Assembly (NCBI GenBank): GCA_024635855.1
Contig: JAGXHZ010000046.1
Span: 66,572-130,571 of the forward strand
From: Sulfuricurvum sp.
GTDB lineage: Bacteria; Campylobacterota; Campylobacteria; Campylobacterales; Sulfurimonadaceae
Length of the DNA: 64,000 nt
Direction of reading: 5' to 3'
Positions 1-8,296 of the stretch are shown piece after piece. The translations under genes and the position numbers were made by a program. Numbering within the stretch: position 1 is the stretch's first letter; the number at the start of each line of letters is the position of its first letter. Under the pieces are notes generated by a model, which worked only from the letters and a program-made list of their open reading frames with translations, was not told the DNA's origin and ran no database searches.

Positions 1-2
1 AT

Positions 3-83
3 TTAATACTTTATAGCATCATCTATATCTTAGCACTCTATCTTATCGTCCGCTTCATTGATAAAGTTAAGCCGTTTAGCTAA
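3..83 (+). CDS. C-terminal tail of an upstream membrane protein (partial)
   Basis: An open frame enters from the left edge and ends at TAA 81-83. The visible 26 residues are very hydrophobic (LILYSIIYILALYLIVRF) and end in a short basic tail, as expected for a last transmembrane helix. It lies directly upstream of pglB on the same strand, so it probably belongs to the same glycan or polysaccharide locus. Too little is present to name a family. Confidence 0.5.
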   Translation, partial: LILYSIIYILALYLIVRFIDKVKPFS

Positions 84-117
84 AATACATTCACCTAAAT
101 ACGGAGATATAAATTCT

Positions 118-2232
118 ATGCTGAAATTACGTGAAACAAAAACTTCTATCACGACCCTACTTGTCCTTATCATAGTTGCCTATTTATTTTCAATTTCAAT
201 GCGTTTAATATGGGTTGAAAATTTCAGTGCAATGCCACAGTTTCATTGGAATAATGAACTAATGATCAATACAAATGATGGATATTGGTTTGCAGAAGGG
301 GCACGTGATATTTTGCAAGAGCACCATGAAGAGAATGATTTATCCGGAGTTGAAACGCCCCTTGCTAAACTCACGGCTATTTTATCAAAAATTATTCCCG
401 TTAGCTTTGAGACTCTCATTCTTTATATGCCGTCATTTCTAGGATCATTAATCGTGATACCTCTCATATTAATTGGTCGTGCGTTAAATCAGACTACCAT
501 GGGATTTATTGCAGCACTCATAGGTTCTATTGCTCACAGCTACTACAACCGCACTATGACAGGGTACTATGATACCGACATGCTTAATATTGTTTTTCCT
601 GTTTTGGAGATGTATTCTCTGATTCTTGCTTTAACCCATCAGCGTAACCGCTATCTCCTTCCCATTACGCTTTCAATCGCTCTATATCAATGGTGGTATC
701 CACAGGCTTATGCGCTTGATACGGCCCTATTTCTTATGATACTAGGTTATGCACTCCTCTTTGATCGTAAAAATATTTATATCTATAAAATTGCCCTGTT
801 TATTCTTATCGGTATTTTATCTTTACCCCTCATAAGTAAACTTGGGTTAGCCCTTCTCATTTTTTCTTTTTTTCATTTTCAACGTGAACTTTCAACCAAA
901 CTTTTTTGGCCTATCTCTGGAATAGTTGTAGTAATCTACTTTTTTACAGGTGGAATTGATCCTATTTTAGCGCTATTAAAAGGATATGTTTTTAAGAGTA
1001 ATGAAGAGAATGTCATCACCAGTTCTTTACACTATTATAATGTTATGTCTACCGTAAGGGAGGCCGGAGAAATCCCTTTCACTATTTTTGCAGAGCGTAT
1101 TAGCGGGCACACGATCACATTTATATTTGCGAGTATCGGTTATCTTTTAGCACTGATTGCTTACCGTCCCCTATTGGTTACACTTCCACTAGTAGGCCTT
1201 GGCTTCATTGCGATGTTTGCAGGACTCCGCTTTACAATTTATGCAGTTCCTATGATGGCAATAGGATTAGGGTATTTATTATTATGGATTACCCAACGTA
1301 TTGAAAAAACATGGCTACAGTACCTTGCACTAAGTATTTTCACGATCGCAGCCATTTATCCAAACTATACCCATATTCGGGAGTATATGACCCCAACCGT
1401 TTTTACTGCTCAAGAAGTTGCTGTATTGGACGAGTTTCGTAAAGTTGCTTCTCGAGAAGACTATGTAGTTGCTTGGTGGGATTACGGCTATCCAATTCGT
1501 TACTATAGTGATGTTAAAACATGGATTGATGGAGGAAGACATACTGGCGATCTCAATTACCCTGCCGCATTTGTCTTAACTTCTAAAGATCAAACATCTG
1601 CAGCGCATATGATGCGATTGTACACCGAATATACGGAGTACAACTCCACAAGTATAAAAAATAGAGCAGGGAATGTTTTTGAAACTATGCTTGCAGAAGA
1701 AGAATTTAAAAACCCTAACGAATTTATAAATGCTATTGCTCTTCCCGAATACAAAATGCCAGAAAAAACACGCGACGTCTACCTCTATTTACCATTACGA
1801 ATGATGGAAATTTTCCCGACGGTATCTCTTTTCAGTAATCTTGATCTTACAGGTACAGAAACTTCTCCTTCTCATTTCTTTTATGTATCCAGAGGGATAC
1901 GTGACACTGGACAAACGATTGAACTTGGCCAAGGTATATCCATACAAAAAGCCAATAATACCCTTAAAATGGGTGGACAGCTTGCTCCTATTAAAGCTTT
2001 TTACCAAGTAGGGTACGATCCTCAACAAAAACTCAAAATTAATCGACAAATATTTGCATCAGAGGGTCTGACAGTCATTTTCATGGCTAGTTACGGCCAA
2101 TTTTTAGTCATTGATGATTACTATTTTAATTCTACTTACATACAAATGTTTGTATTTGAACAATATAATCCGAATTTTTTTCAACCCGTAGTTCTAAGCC
2201 CTATGGCCAAAATTTACAAACTAAAGATTTAA
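118..2232 (+). CDS. pglB: PglB-type oligosaccharyltransferase (STT3 family)
   Basis: Single-subunit oligosaccharyltransferase that moves a lipid-linked oligosaccharide to Asn in D/E-X-N-X-S/T sequons at the periplasmic face of the inner membrane. An N-terminal multi-pass domain of about 13 helices carries the acidic metal/catalytic motifs NDGY and YYDTDM. A soluble C-terminal domain has WWDYGYP near residue 453 and an MxxI-type motif (MMEI). The ending MAKIYKLKI closely matches Campylobacter PglB, as I remember it. An in-frame TTG lies at 58, but ATG 118 is preferred: it has GGAG upstream, gives about 704 aa (family about 713), starts like Campylobacter PglB (MLK), and avoids overlap with the preceding gene. 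pglF follows immediately. No other pgl genes are visible, so the rest of the locus probably lies to the left. Confidence 0.95.
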   Translation: MLKLRETKTSITTLLVLIIVAYLFSISMRLIWVENFSAMPQFHWNNELMINTNDGYWFAEGARDILQEHHEENDLSGVETPLAKLTAILSKIIPVSFETLILYMPSFLGSLIVIPLILIGRALNQTTMGFIAALIGSIAHSYYNRTMTGYYDTDMLNIVFPVLEMYSLILALTHQRNRYLLPITLSIALYQWWYPQAYALDTALFLMILGYALLFDRKNIYIYKIALFILIGILSLPLISKLGLALLIFSFFHFQRELSTKLFWPISGIVVVIYFFTGGIDPILALLKGYVFKSNEENVITSSLHYYNVMSTVREAGEIPFTIFAERISGHTITFIFASIGYLLALIAYRPLLVTLPLVGLGFIAMFAGLRFTIYAVPMMAIGLGYLLLWITQRIEKTWLQYLALSIFTIAAIYPNYTHIREYMTPTVFTAQEVAVLDEFRKVASREDYVVAWWDYGYPIRYYSDVKTWIDGGRHTGDLNYPAAFVLTSKDQTSAAHMMRLYTEYTEYNSTSIKNRAGNVFETMLAEEEFKNPNEFINAIALPEYKMPEKTRDVYLYLPLRMMEIFPTVSLFSNLDLTGTETSPSHFFYVSRGIRDTGQTIELGQGISIQKANNTLKMGGQLAPIKAFYQVGYDPQQKLKINRQIFASEGLTVIFMASYGQFLVIDDYYFNSTYIQMFVFEQYNPNFFQPVVLSPMAKIYKLKI

Positions 2233-2238
2233 TTGATA

Positions 2239-4041
2239 ATGCCGGTAAATAAAGAGCCTAAATGCAGCATACTCACTCCCAGTTATACAAAAAGATTGCT
2301 CTTTTTTCTGGTTGCTGATTTTTTATTATTTTTTATATCGCTCCATTTTGCTTACGCATTACGATTCGATTTTAGTATCCCTCCGGAATATGTAAGCCAT
2401 TTTTATGTTGTTTTCTTCACCTTGACATTCCTAAAATGGAGCAGTTTATATCTTTTAAACGTTTACCGTATTACCTGGCGCTATTTCAGTCTCCATAATG
2501 CAATACAAATCCTTATTGGACATATACTCGCTGTATCTCTTTTTTATCTTATTTTTTCAATGGAACCAAGTTTATTTGCCCCCGTACCGAGAAGTGTTAT
2601 TGCCATCGACTTTATACTCTCTTTGCTTCTTGTCGGCGGATTTCGTCTCTCCAAACGCATTATTCTAGAACAGCAAAATAAAAGTATCACCAAACCGATG
2701 CTAATTATCGGAAGCAACCACAAATCAGCCGCACTCATCAAAAGTTCTAAAAACGGCGATGTTCCTTATACGATACAAGCCATCATTGCATGGGAACCCT
2801 CTGATTTTCATTTGCACGGTTCAACCATTGATTCCATACAGGTTTATCGTAAAAGTCAATTGGAAAAAGTCTTTAAGTTGTTTAATATCAGCAGTGTCGC
2901 CATCACAATCGATCTTCCCCAAACGGAGCTTCGAAGCTTAATAGATCAACTTACGGCACATAATATCCATGATATTCACCACTTCGTTATTTTAGAAAAC
3001 AATACCTCTTCCCTACGGGAATTTTCTATCGAAGACCTTCTTGCTCGACATCCGAAAGATCTTGATTCCAAAACTATCGAAGCCTTTATTCGTGATAAAA
3101 ATGTCCTTATTACTGGGGCAGGGGGAAGTATCGGAAGTGAAATTTCGCTGCAATGTCATCGATTCGGAGCAAGGAATCTTATATTGATTGATCATAGTGA
3201 ATTCAATCTCTATCAAATCGGCGAAAAGATCCCCGATGCGGAGCTCCATCTGTGCAATATTATCGATTACGGATCGTTAGATCAAATCATGGAAAACAGC
3301 GCCCCGGATATCGTCATTCATGCCGCAGCCTATAAACATGTTCCTCTCTGCGAAGCGAACATGCAAACCGCCATTAAGAACAATGTTATTGGGAGCCGTA
3401 ATGTTATTGACAGTGCCATCGCCCATAATGTACAAAAAATTGTGATTATTTCCACCGACAAAGCCGTCCGTCCAACCAACGTTATGGGTGCGACGAAACG
3501 GACAGTGGAACTCTATGCCCAAAATGTCAATCCCCGTAACAGTGAAATCGTAGCGGTTCGATTTGGGAATGTTCTCGGTTCAAGCGGAAGTGTCATCCCT
3601 AAATTTAAAGCCCAGATTGAATCCGGAGGGCCGCTAACCCTGACCCACCCCGATATTACCCGTTATTTTATGCTGATCAATGAGGCGTGTCAGTTGGTCT
3701 TGCAAGCGGCTGCTATTGCACGCGGCGGTGAACTTTTTATTCTCGATATGGGAGAGAGTGTCAAAATCGCCGATTTGGCCGAGACTATGATTCGTCTTTA
3801 CGCAACAGAACCTATCGAAATCGTCTATACGGGCTTACGTCCTGGTGAGAAACTCTATGAAGAACTACTTATCGACGAGAGCGAGCAAAAAACAGCCTTT
3901 GAATCGATTATGATCGCCCGTTCAACCCTCTACGAAATTGATCGTTTAAATGAAGATATAGCTCTGTTAATCGACGCATTCGATCCACGATCAGCGCTAC
4001 GCCGCATTGTCCCTGAATATTCTGAACCCGTAGAATCTTAA
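2239..4041 (+). CDS. pglF: UDP-GlcNAc 4,6-dehydratase, PglF/CapD/FlaA1-like membrane form
   Basis: Makes the UDP-4-keto-6-deoxy sugar that starts synthesis of bacillosamine-type sugars. About four N-terminal transmembrane helices (residues ~20-140) are followed by a Rossmann-like linker domain and the catalytic short-chain dehydratase domain. GAGGSIGSE near residue 295 binds NAD. STDKAVRPTNVMGATK near 407-422 has the family's altered catalytic site, with Met where most SDR enzymes have Tyr. ATG 2239 is chosen over an in-frame TTG at 2233. It starts seven bases after the pglB stop, so the two are probably co-transcribed. In Campylobacter, PglF acts in the pathway that feeds PglB, and the adjacency supports the same role here. 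It ends 5 bp from a convergent gene with no obvious terminator. Confidence 0.88.
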   Translation: MPVNKEPKCSILTPSYTKRLLFFLVADFLLFFISLHFAYALRFDFSIPPEYVSHFYVVFFTLTFLKWSSLYLLNVYRITWRYFSLHNAIQILIGHILAVSLFYLIFSMEPSLFAPVPRSVIAIDFILSLLLVGGFRLSKRIILEQQNKSITKPMLIIGSNHKSAALIKSSKNGDVPYTIQAIIAWEPSDFHLHGSTIDSIQVYRKSQLEKVFKLFNISSVAITIDLPQTELRSLIDQLTAHNIHDIHHFVILENNTSSLREFSIEDLLARHPKDLDSKTIEAFIRDKNVLITGAGGSIGSEISLQCHRFGARNLILIDHSEFNLYQIGEKIPDAELHLCNIIDYGSLDQIMENSAPDIVIHAAAYKHVPLCEANMQTAIKNNVIGSRNVIDSAIAHNVQKIVIISTDKAVRPTNVMGATKRTVELYAQNVNPRNSEIVAVRFGNVLGSSGSVIPKFKAQIESGGPLTLTHPDITRYFMLINEACQLVLQAAAIARGGELFILDMGESVKIADLAETMIRLYATEPIEIVYTGLRPGEKLYEELLIDESEQKTAFESIMIARSTLYEIDRLNEDIALLIDAFDPRSALRRIVPEYSEPVES

Positions 4042-4046
4042 TCTTC

Positions 4047-4571
4047 TTAACTCGCATGGGAGTGCGTAATACTTTGCATAAGAGTGTAAAGCTGATGCGG
4101 AGAGAAGTTTTGAGGGGTAATTTTTCCAAAAATATGCAATTCCTCCAGATACCCTTCATAACGTTTATCTTTGCTTCGCTGCATTAATCGGTAAGCATAC
4201 GCCAAATCATCTGCATTGCTTTTGGAACAAAACCACCTCTTCTTATCGTGCAATCCCAAACGGAACACTTGCGAGAATACAATTCCCATCCAATCGTATG
4301 CCGTACCGTTTTTTCGAAGCTGTCGACGTTCTACCCGCTCAATAATCTCACTTGGCAGAGAGATTTCACAAACTTCCCAATCATTAGGATTTATCTCTAA
4401 TCTCTCCGTTCGAGAAATAAAATTAAATCGGTCATTCGAGTGATAGAGTCCATCACTTCGACGAAATTCACAATGAGAGTAAGGGCTCTTAGTCCACAAT
4501 CGTATAAGTTTTTCCGCTAGCGTCCCACGTCCTTTGTAAAAAACAATGCTCACACTTTTAGTCGTGTTCAT
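4047..4571 (-). CDS. Permuted papain-fold / NlpC-P60-like hydrolase (YiiX-type)
   Basis: About 174 aa, soluble, no signal peptide. The pattern SHCEF (His), then YDWMGIV, then WFCSKSNAD (Cys) is typical of circularly permuted NlpC/P60-like cysteine hydrolases of the YiiX/YaeF type. These act on amide or ester bonds in cell-wall or lipid substrates, but no substrate can be deduced here. ATG 4571 overlaps the end of the LpxH-like gene by 14 bp, so the two are translationally coupled. A longer frame from 4622 would lie deeper inside that gene and is less likely. The family call rests on motif pattern only. Confidence 0.6.
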   Translation of the reverse strand: MNTTKSVSIVFYKGRGTLAEKLIRLWTKSPYSHCEFRRSDGLYHSNDRFNFISRTERLEINPNDWEVCEISLPSEIIERVERRQLRKNGTAYDWMGIVFSQVFRLGLHDKKRWFCSKSNADDLAYAYRLMQRSKDKRYEGYLEELHIFGKITPQNFSPHQLYTLMQSITHSHAS

Positions 4572-5301
4572 AAATCTCAAACCTTCCGTCATAATGTTCA
4601 ACAATGGCACTGCACGATTCAACCCAATCTCCGCAATTAAGATACTCGATCCCGTTAATGACTCTTATTTCGGCGTGGTGGATATGTCCGCATATAACCC
4701 CGTCATAACCTCCATCATCCGCATGGGAAGAGAGTACCTCTTCATAGTCGGTAATAAAGCTCACGGCCTGTTTTACACTCTGTTTTGCCATTTTAGAGAG
4801 CGACCAATAGTGATATTTACCAAACCAGCGACGCACCGTGTTGATCGGACGGTTCAATCGAAGTAAAAAAAGATAACAACGATCTCCTAGATGGGCAACC
4901 CATTTTTTCGTCATCGTTACCGCATCAAACATATCGCCGTGAACAACAAGGTAGCGCTTGCCGTTCAACCCGTAATGTACTTTTTCATGCGCAATGGTGA
5001 TATTATCCCCCATCACCATCGGTAAAAATGGGCGTAAAAATTCATCATGATTTCCGATGATATAGTGGACTTTCGTCCCTTTTCTGGCTTTTCGAAGTAT
5101 TTTTTGGAGGACATCGGATTGGGCTTGACTCCATCGCCAATTACGGCGAAGTTCCCATCCGTCTATAATATCACCGACCAGATAAAGGTTTTCACATTCA
5201 ACATTTCGGATGAACTCCAAAAGACGCTCGGATTGAGCGTCGCGTGTTCCGAGATGGAGATCAGAAATAAAAACACTGCGAAAAAATAGTGACTCATTCA
5301 T
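4558..5301 (-). CDS. lpxH: UDP-2,3-diacylglucosamine pyrophosphatase-family phosphoesterase (LpxH-like)
   Basis: Calcineurin-type metallophosphoesterase of 247 aa. The metal-binding series is complete: SDLHLG, GDIIDGWEL, GNHDEFLR, VVHGDMFD and CGHIHHAE. The GDxxDGWE and GNHDE forms match the LpxH-like family that removes UMP from UDP-2,3-diacylglucosamine in lipid A synthesis. Some members of this group have uncertain substrates, so the symbol is tentative. It sits 50 bp downstream of ilvD, with a perfect hairpin between them, and overlaps a papain-like hydrolase gene at its 3' end. No clear Shine-Dalgarno precedes the ATG. Confidence 0.7.
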   Translation of the reverse strand: MNESLFFRSVFISDLHLGTRDAQSERLLEFIRNVECENLYLVGDIIDGWELRRNWRWSQAQSDVLQKILRKARKGTKVHYIIGNHDEFLRPFLPMVMGDNITIAHEKVHYGLNGKRYLVVHGDMFDAVTMTKKWVAHLGDRCYLFLLRLNRPINTVRRWFGKYHYWSLSKMAKQSVKQAVSFITDYEEVLSSHADDGGYDGVICGHIHHAEIRVINGIEYLNCGDWVESCSAIVEHYDGRFEIYEHD

Positions 5302-5311
5302 GAGGGAAAGT

Positions 5312-5329
5312 GTAATCCCGAAGGATTAC
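5312..5329 (-). terminator. UUCG-loop hairpin between ilvD and the LpxH-like gene
   Basis: Perfect 7-bp stem GTAATCC/GGATTAC. The loop reads TTCG on the transcribed (minus) strand, a very stable RNA tetraloop. It lies 22 nt past the ilvD stop and about 11 nt before the next start. There is no U-tract, so it could be a weak terminator, an mRNA 3'-end stabiliser, or a structure that limits ribosome access to the next gene. Confidence 0.45.
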
Positions 5330-5351
5330 GATTTGGTGACAGAAGAGAGGT

Positions 5352-7040
5352 TTAAAGTTCCGTTTTTAAAGCGGCTCCGTTAGAAGCATTGGAGACGAGG
5401 AGGCTGTAGCGTTTGAGCCATTTGGAAGTGATCTCTTTTTTGATCGGTTTCCAATGCAGACGTCGTTGTTCCAGCACTTCGTAACTCACATTGAGCTGTA
5501 AGAGATGGCTATCAACATCAAGTTCAATCTCATCACCGTCTTCAATGAGTGCGATCAAACCTCCTTCCGCTGCTTCAGGACTGACATGACCGATTGAAGC
5601 TCCGCGTGTTGCACCGCTAAAGCGTCCATCGGTGATCAGAGCAACACTCTCGCCCAATCCCATACCCATGATAAGTGCCGTAGGAGCAAGCATCTCTTGC
5701 ATCCCTGGACCGCCCTTAGGACCCTCATAACGGATAACGACGACATCGCCCGCTTTCACTTTATGAGACATTATTCCGGCAATGGCTTCGTTTTGAGAGT
5801 TAAAACAAACTGCAGAGCCTTTAAACTTGCGCATATTCGGAGTGATACCTGCTGTTTTAACAACTGCACCCTCTTCGGCGAGATTTCCGAAAAGAATCGA
5901 CAACCCACCAACCGGAGAGTAGGCATTTTCGTTGGTATGGATAATATTTGTATCTTTGATCACCGCATCTTTGATCCGCTCACCCAGTGTCTCACCCGTG
6001 ATCGTCATTGCATCCAATTCTAATACCCCACCGCGTCGGCTCACCTCTTTCATTACCGCATTAACACCACCGGCACGGTTGATATCATCCATATGTACTG
6101 TTGAAAGCGACGGTGAAATTTTCGCAATGTGCGCCACTTTTTCAGAGATTTCATTGATTTTCGTAATATCGAAATCAACCTCTGCCTCTTTTGCAATGCT
6201 CAAAAGATGAAGAACGGTATTCGAACTTCCCCCCATTGCCATATCGATAACAAAGGCATTATGGATCGCTTTATCATTCAGGATATTACGCATATTCCAT
6301 TTTTCGGAATTTTCATCTTTGACCATCTCGACGATACGGCGTGCTGCCGTCTTAACCATCTCGATACGCTCAGGGGTCATTGCCAAAACCGTACCGTTGC
6401 CAGGGAGGGCAACCCCCATCGCTTCACAAAGGGTATTCATCGAGTTGGCGGTAAACATCCCCGAACAGCTCCCGCCCGACGGACAGGCTTCGCACTCGAT
6501 CTCATACAGTTCTTCATCACTCATTTTACCGTCAGCATGTTTTCCTACCGCTTCAAACGCAGTCGCCAAATCGATCGGGGTACCGTCTTTTTTATGCCCT
6601 GCTTTCATCGGTCCACCCGAGACAAAAATCGTCGGAACATTAACCCGTAACGCCCCCATGAGCATTCCCGGTACGATCTTGTCACAGTTAGGGATACAAA
6701 TTAGTCCATCAAGCTTGTGCGCGTTCATAACCGTCTCGATACAATCGGCGATTAACTCACGACTCGGAAGGGAATAAAGCATTCCATCATGACCCATCGC
6801 AATGCCATCATCCACGCCGATAGTATTAAATTCAAACGGAACTCCCCCCGCTTCACGAATCGCTTCCTTGACGATACGACCGTACTCTTGAAGGAAAAAA
6901 TGGCCTGGAATAATATCGATATGAGAGTTGGCTACCCCGATAAACGGTTTGTCAAAATCTTCATCTTTAAGTCCTGTTGCACGGAGCAAACTGCGGTGCG
7001 GGGTTTTATCAAATCCCCGTTTAATGGTATCACTGCGCAT
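5352..7040 (-). CDS. ilvD: Dihydroxy-acid dehydratase
   Basis: Converts 2,3-dihydroxy-isovalerate and -methylvalerate to the 2-oxo acids, the third step of Val/Ile/Leu synthesis in the cytosol. About 562 aa, full family length. Fe-S and metal ligands appear in [10 protein letters not shown] and [18 protein letters not shown]. The C-terminal [19 protein letters not shown] motif is present. ATG 7040 is chosen because AAGGA lies just upstream and the protein then starts [10 protein letters not shown], as usual for the family; the longer frame to 7094 has no such support. The gene stands alone rather than in an ilv/leu operon; leuC is 36 kb away in this window. Confidence 0.96.
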   Translation of the reverse strand: MRSDTIKRGFDKTPHRSLLRATGLKDEDFDKPFIGVANSHIDIIPGHFFLQEYGRIVKEAIREAGGVPFEFNTIGVDDGIAMGHDGMLYSLPSRELIADCIETVMNAHKLDGLICIPNCDKIVPGMLMGALRVNVPTIFVSGGPMKAGHKKDGTPIDLATAFEAVGKHADGKMSDEELYEIECEACPSGGSCSGMFTANSMNTLCEAMGVALPGNGTVLAMTPERIEMVKTAARRIVEMVKDENSEKWNMRNILNDKAIHNAFVIDMAMGGSSNTVLHLLSIAKEAEVDFDITKINEISEKVAHIAKISPSLSTVHMDDINRAGGVNAVMKEVSRRGGVLELDAMTITGETLGERIKDAVIKDTNIIHTNENAYSPVGGLSILFGNLAEEGAVVKTAGITPNMRKFKGSAVCFNSQNEAIAGIMSHKVKAGDVVVIRYEGPKGGPGMQEMLAPTALIMGMGLGESVALITDGRFSGATRGASIGHVSPEAAEGGLIALIEDGDEIELDVDSHLLQLNVSYEVLEQRRLHWKPIKKEITSKWLKRYSLLVSNASNGAALKTEL

Positions 7041-7152
7041 AAAATATCCTTTATATAGTTGTCTTTCCCTATTATATGGGACAAACATCGTCATTATTAA
7101 CGTGATTATACGGCAATTTTCTCTAAAAACTCTTTACACACCATTATTTTTT

Positions 7153-7161
7153 TGCTATACT
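7153..7161 (+). promoter_or_regulatory. Extended -10 promoter of the tRNA cluster
   Basis: TGCTATACT after a T-rich stretch, about 20 bp upstream of tRNA-Gly. It fits the TGnTATAAT-type extended -10 and T-rich upstream region common in this phylum. The divergent ilvD gene starts about 110 bp away. Confidence 0.6.
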
Positions 7162-7180
7162 TCCAGTCCACAAAAACAAT

Positions 7181-7255
7181 GCGGGAATAGCTCAGTGGTA
7201 GAGCACAACCTTGCCAAGGTTGGGGTCGCGAGTTCGAACCTCGTTTCCCGCTCCA
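7181..7255 (+). tRNA. tRNA-Gly (GCC)
   Basis: Acceptor stem GCGGGAA/TTCCCGC, anticodon GCC in the loop TTGCCAA, T-arm GTTCGAACC, encoded CCA at 7253-7255. First of four clustered tRNA genes. Confidence 0.97.
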
Positions 7256-7315
7256 GAATCTCAGTTGAAACATTGCTTTTTGATGTTTGAACTGAGATAT
7301 GTTTTTCTACGTGAA

Positions 7316-7402
7316 GCCCGGATGGCGAAATCGGTAGACGCAAGGGACTTAAAATCCCTCGGTGGTAACACTGTGCCGGTTCAAGTCCGGCTCCGGGCAC
7401 CA
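7316..7402 (+). tRNA. tRNA-Leu (TAA)
   Basis: Class II tRNA of 87 nt with a long variable arm. Acceptor GCCCGGA/TCCGGGC, anticodon TAA in CTTAAAA, T-loop GTTCAAGTC, encoded CCA. Starts 60 nt after tRNA-Gly. Confidence 0.97.
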
Positions 7403-7409
7403 TTATGGT

Positions 7410-7483
7410 GGCGGCATAGCCAAGCGGTAAGGCATGAGCCTGCAAAGCTCTGATCCCCGGTTCGAATCCGGGTGCCGCCTCCA
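7410..7483 (+). tRNA. tRNA-Cys (GCA)
   Basis: Acceptor GGCGGCA/TGCCGCC, anticodon GCA in CTGCAAA, T-arm GGTTCGAATCC, encoded CCA. Only 7 nt separate it from tRNA-Leu, so they are surely co-transcribed. Confidence 0.97.
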
Positions 7484-7514
7484 GCATAGAAAAAGATAAT
7501 TTCAATTTTACTAC

Positions 7515-7602
7515 GGGTCACTGGCAGAGTGGTCGATTGCACCGGTCTTGAAAACCGGCGAGGGTTAAACCTCCCAAGGTTCAAATCCTTGGTGGCCCGC
7601 CA
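7515..7602 (+). tRNA. tRNA-Ser (TGA)
   Basis: Class II tRNA of 88 nt. Acceptor GGGTCAC pairs with GTGGCCC (one G-U), anticodon TGA in CTTGAAA, long variable arm, discriminator G, encoded CCA. Last of the tRNA cluster. Confidence 0.96.
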
Positions 7603-7661
7603 TCACAACACAAAATTCCTTCAAAAATTTATCCCCATTTCATCAATCAAATATAACACGG

Positions 7662-7667
7662 TATAAT
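7662..7667 (+). promoter_or_regulatory. -10 element of the MarR gene
   Basis: Consensus TATAAT 44 bp upstream of the MarR start in an AT-rich spacer. No clear -35 is seen, as is usual for promoters of this phylum. Confidence 0.45.
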
Positions 7668-7710
7668 ATCTATATATAATCATTATGTATCCAACAGCTT
7701 AAGGTGTTTT

Positions 7711-8139
7711 ATGGGATTCGAATCGGACAAATCAATACTATTTCAAATCGCAAAAGCGAGAAATATCCTCAAAAAAGAGTTTGAAAAAGAGTTAAAGCCA
7801 TATGCTCTCTCCTATGCACATCGTGTTATTTTAATTAGACTTTCCGAAAAAGATGCCCTAACCCAAAAGGAACTGGCACAAGATACCTATTTTGAACAGT
7901 CCAATCTAACACTAATGCTCGATAAACTCGAATTAAAGGGTCTTGTGAAACGTTTTCCAAAAGATAATGATCGAAGAGCCTATCTCATAAAAATCACCCC
8001 TGAAGGGGAGAAGCTAATAGACGCCCTTGTTCAAATGGGAAACAATATAATGGAAAAAGCTCTGTTTGGGGTAACTCAAGAACAAAAAAAAGAGTACTCC
8101 AATTTTCTTGAATCGATTTACAACAATCTAAAAAAGTAA
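7711..8139 (+). CDS. MarR-family transcriptional regulator
   Basis: 142-aa winged-helix dimeric repressor or sensor. The DNA-binding region is recognisable: TQKELAQDTYFEQSNLTLML (recognition helix), then a wing with KRFPKDNDRRAYLIKITPEG, where the DxRR core is the hallmark of the family. AAGGTG precedes the ATG. It is followed by a strong AT-rich hairpin and then a chemoreceptor gene in the same direction. An inverted repeat in the spacer could be its operator. MarR proteins often respond to phenolic compounds or oxidants; the ligand here is unknown. Confidence 0.9.
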   Translation: MGFESDKSILFQIAKARNILKKEFEKELKPYALSYAHRVILIRLSEKDALTQKELAQDTYFEQSNLTLMLDKLELKGLVKRFPKDNDRRAYLIKITPEGEKLIDALVQMGNNIMEKALFGVTQEQKKEYSNFLESIYNNLKK

Positions 8140-8159
8140 AAATAGTTATTTTTACTTTT
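8132..8159 (+). terminator. AT-rich hairpin terminator after the MarR gene
   Basis: Perfect 13-bp inverted repeat AAAAGTAAAAATA/TATTTTTACTTTT with a 2-nt nominal loop, overlapping the stop codon. The right arm is U-rich, so it can act as an intrinsic terminator for the regulator gene. Confidence 0.65.
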
Positions 8160-8168
8160 ATCCATATA

Positions 8169-8177
8169 CCCCCCCCC
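8169..8177. repeat. Nine-base poly-C tract
   Basis: Run of nine C in an otherwise AT-rich spacer between the MarR gene and the chemoreceptor gene. Poly-G/C tracts of 8 or more are known slippage sites in Campylobacter. Here it lies about 120 bp upstream of the chemoreceptor start and could alter transcription rather than a reading frame. Confidence 0.6.
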
Positions 8178-8248
8178 TATCCTTTTTAATTTCTACAAAA
8201 CTAATTACATGAATATAAAATTAAGTTATTTGAATATACAATTTCATA

Positions 8249-8268
8249 ATAGTTATCATAGTAACTAT
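8249..8268. promoter_or_regulatory. Inverted repeat, possible MarR operator
   Basis: ATAGTTA and TAACTAT are 7-bp arms around a 6-bp spacer, 28 bp upstream of the chemoreceptor start. The size and symmetry suit a MarR-type dimer, and the MarR gene is next door. The assignment is by position only. Confidence 0.35.
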
Positions 8269-8296
8269 AATAATATCATTAACTTAGGAAAAGACT

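Noticed and set aside
5697..6777. Long frames antisense to ilvD (up to 173 codons).
   Set aside because: Mirror frames of a highly conserved gene with no independent evidence.
7155..7584. Open frames on both strands over the tRNA cluster (for example 7155-7505 and 7381-7584 minus).
   Set aside because: They are translations of four tRNA genes, a well-known source of false protein entries.
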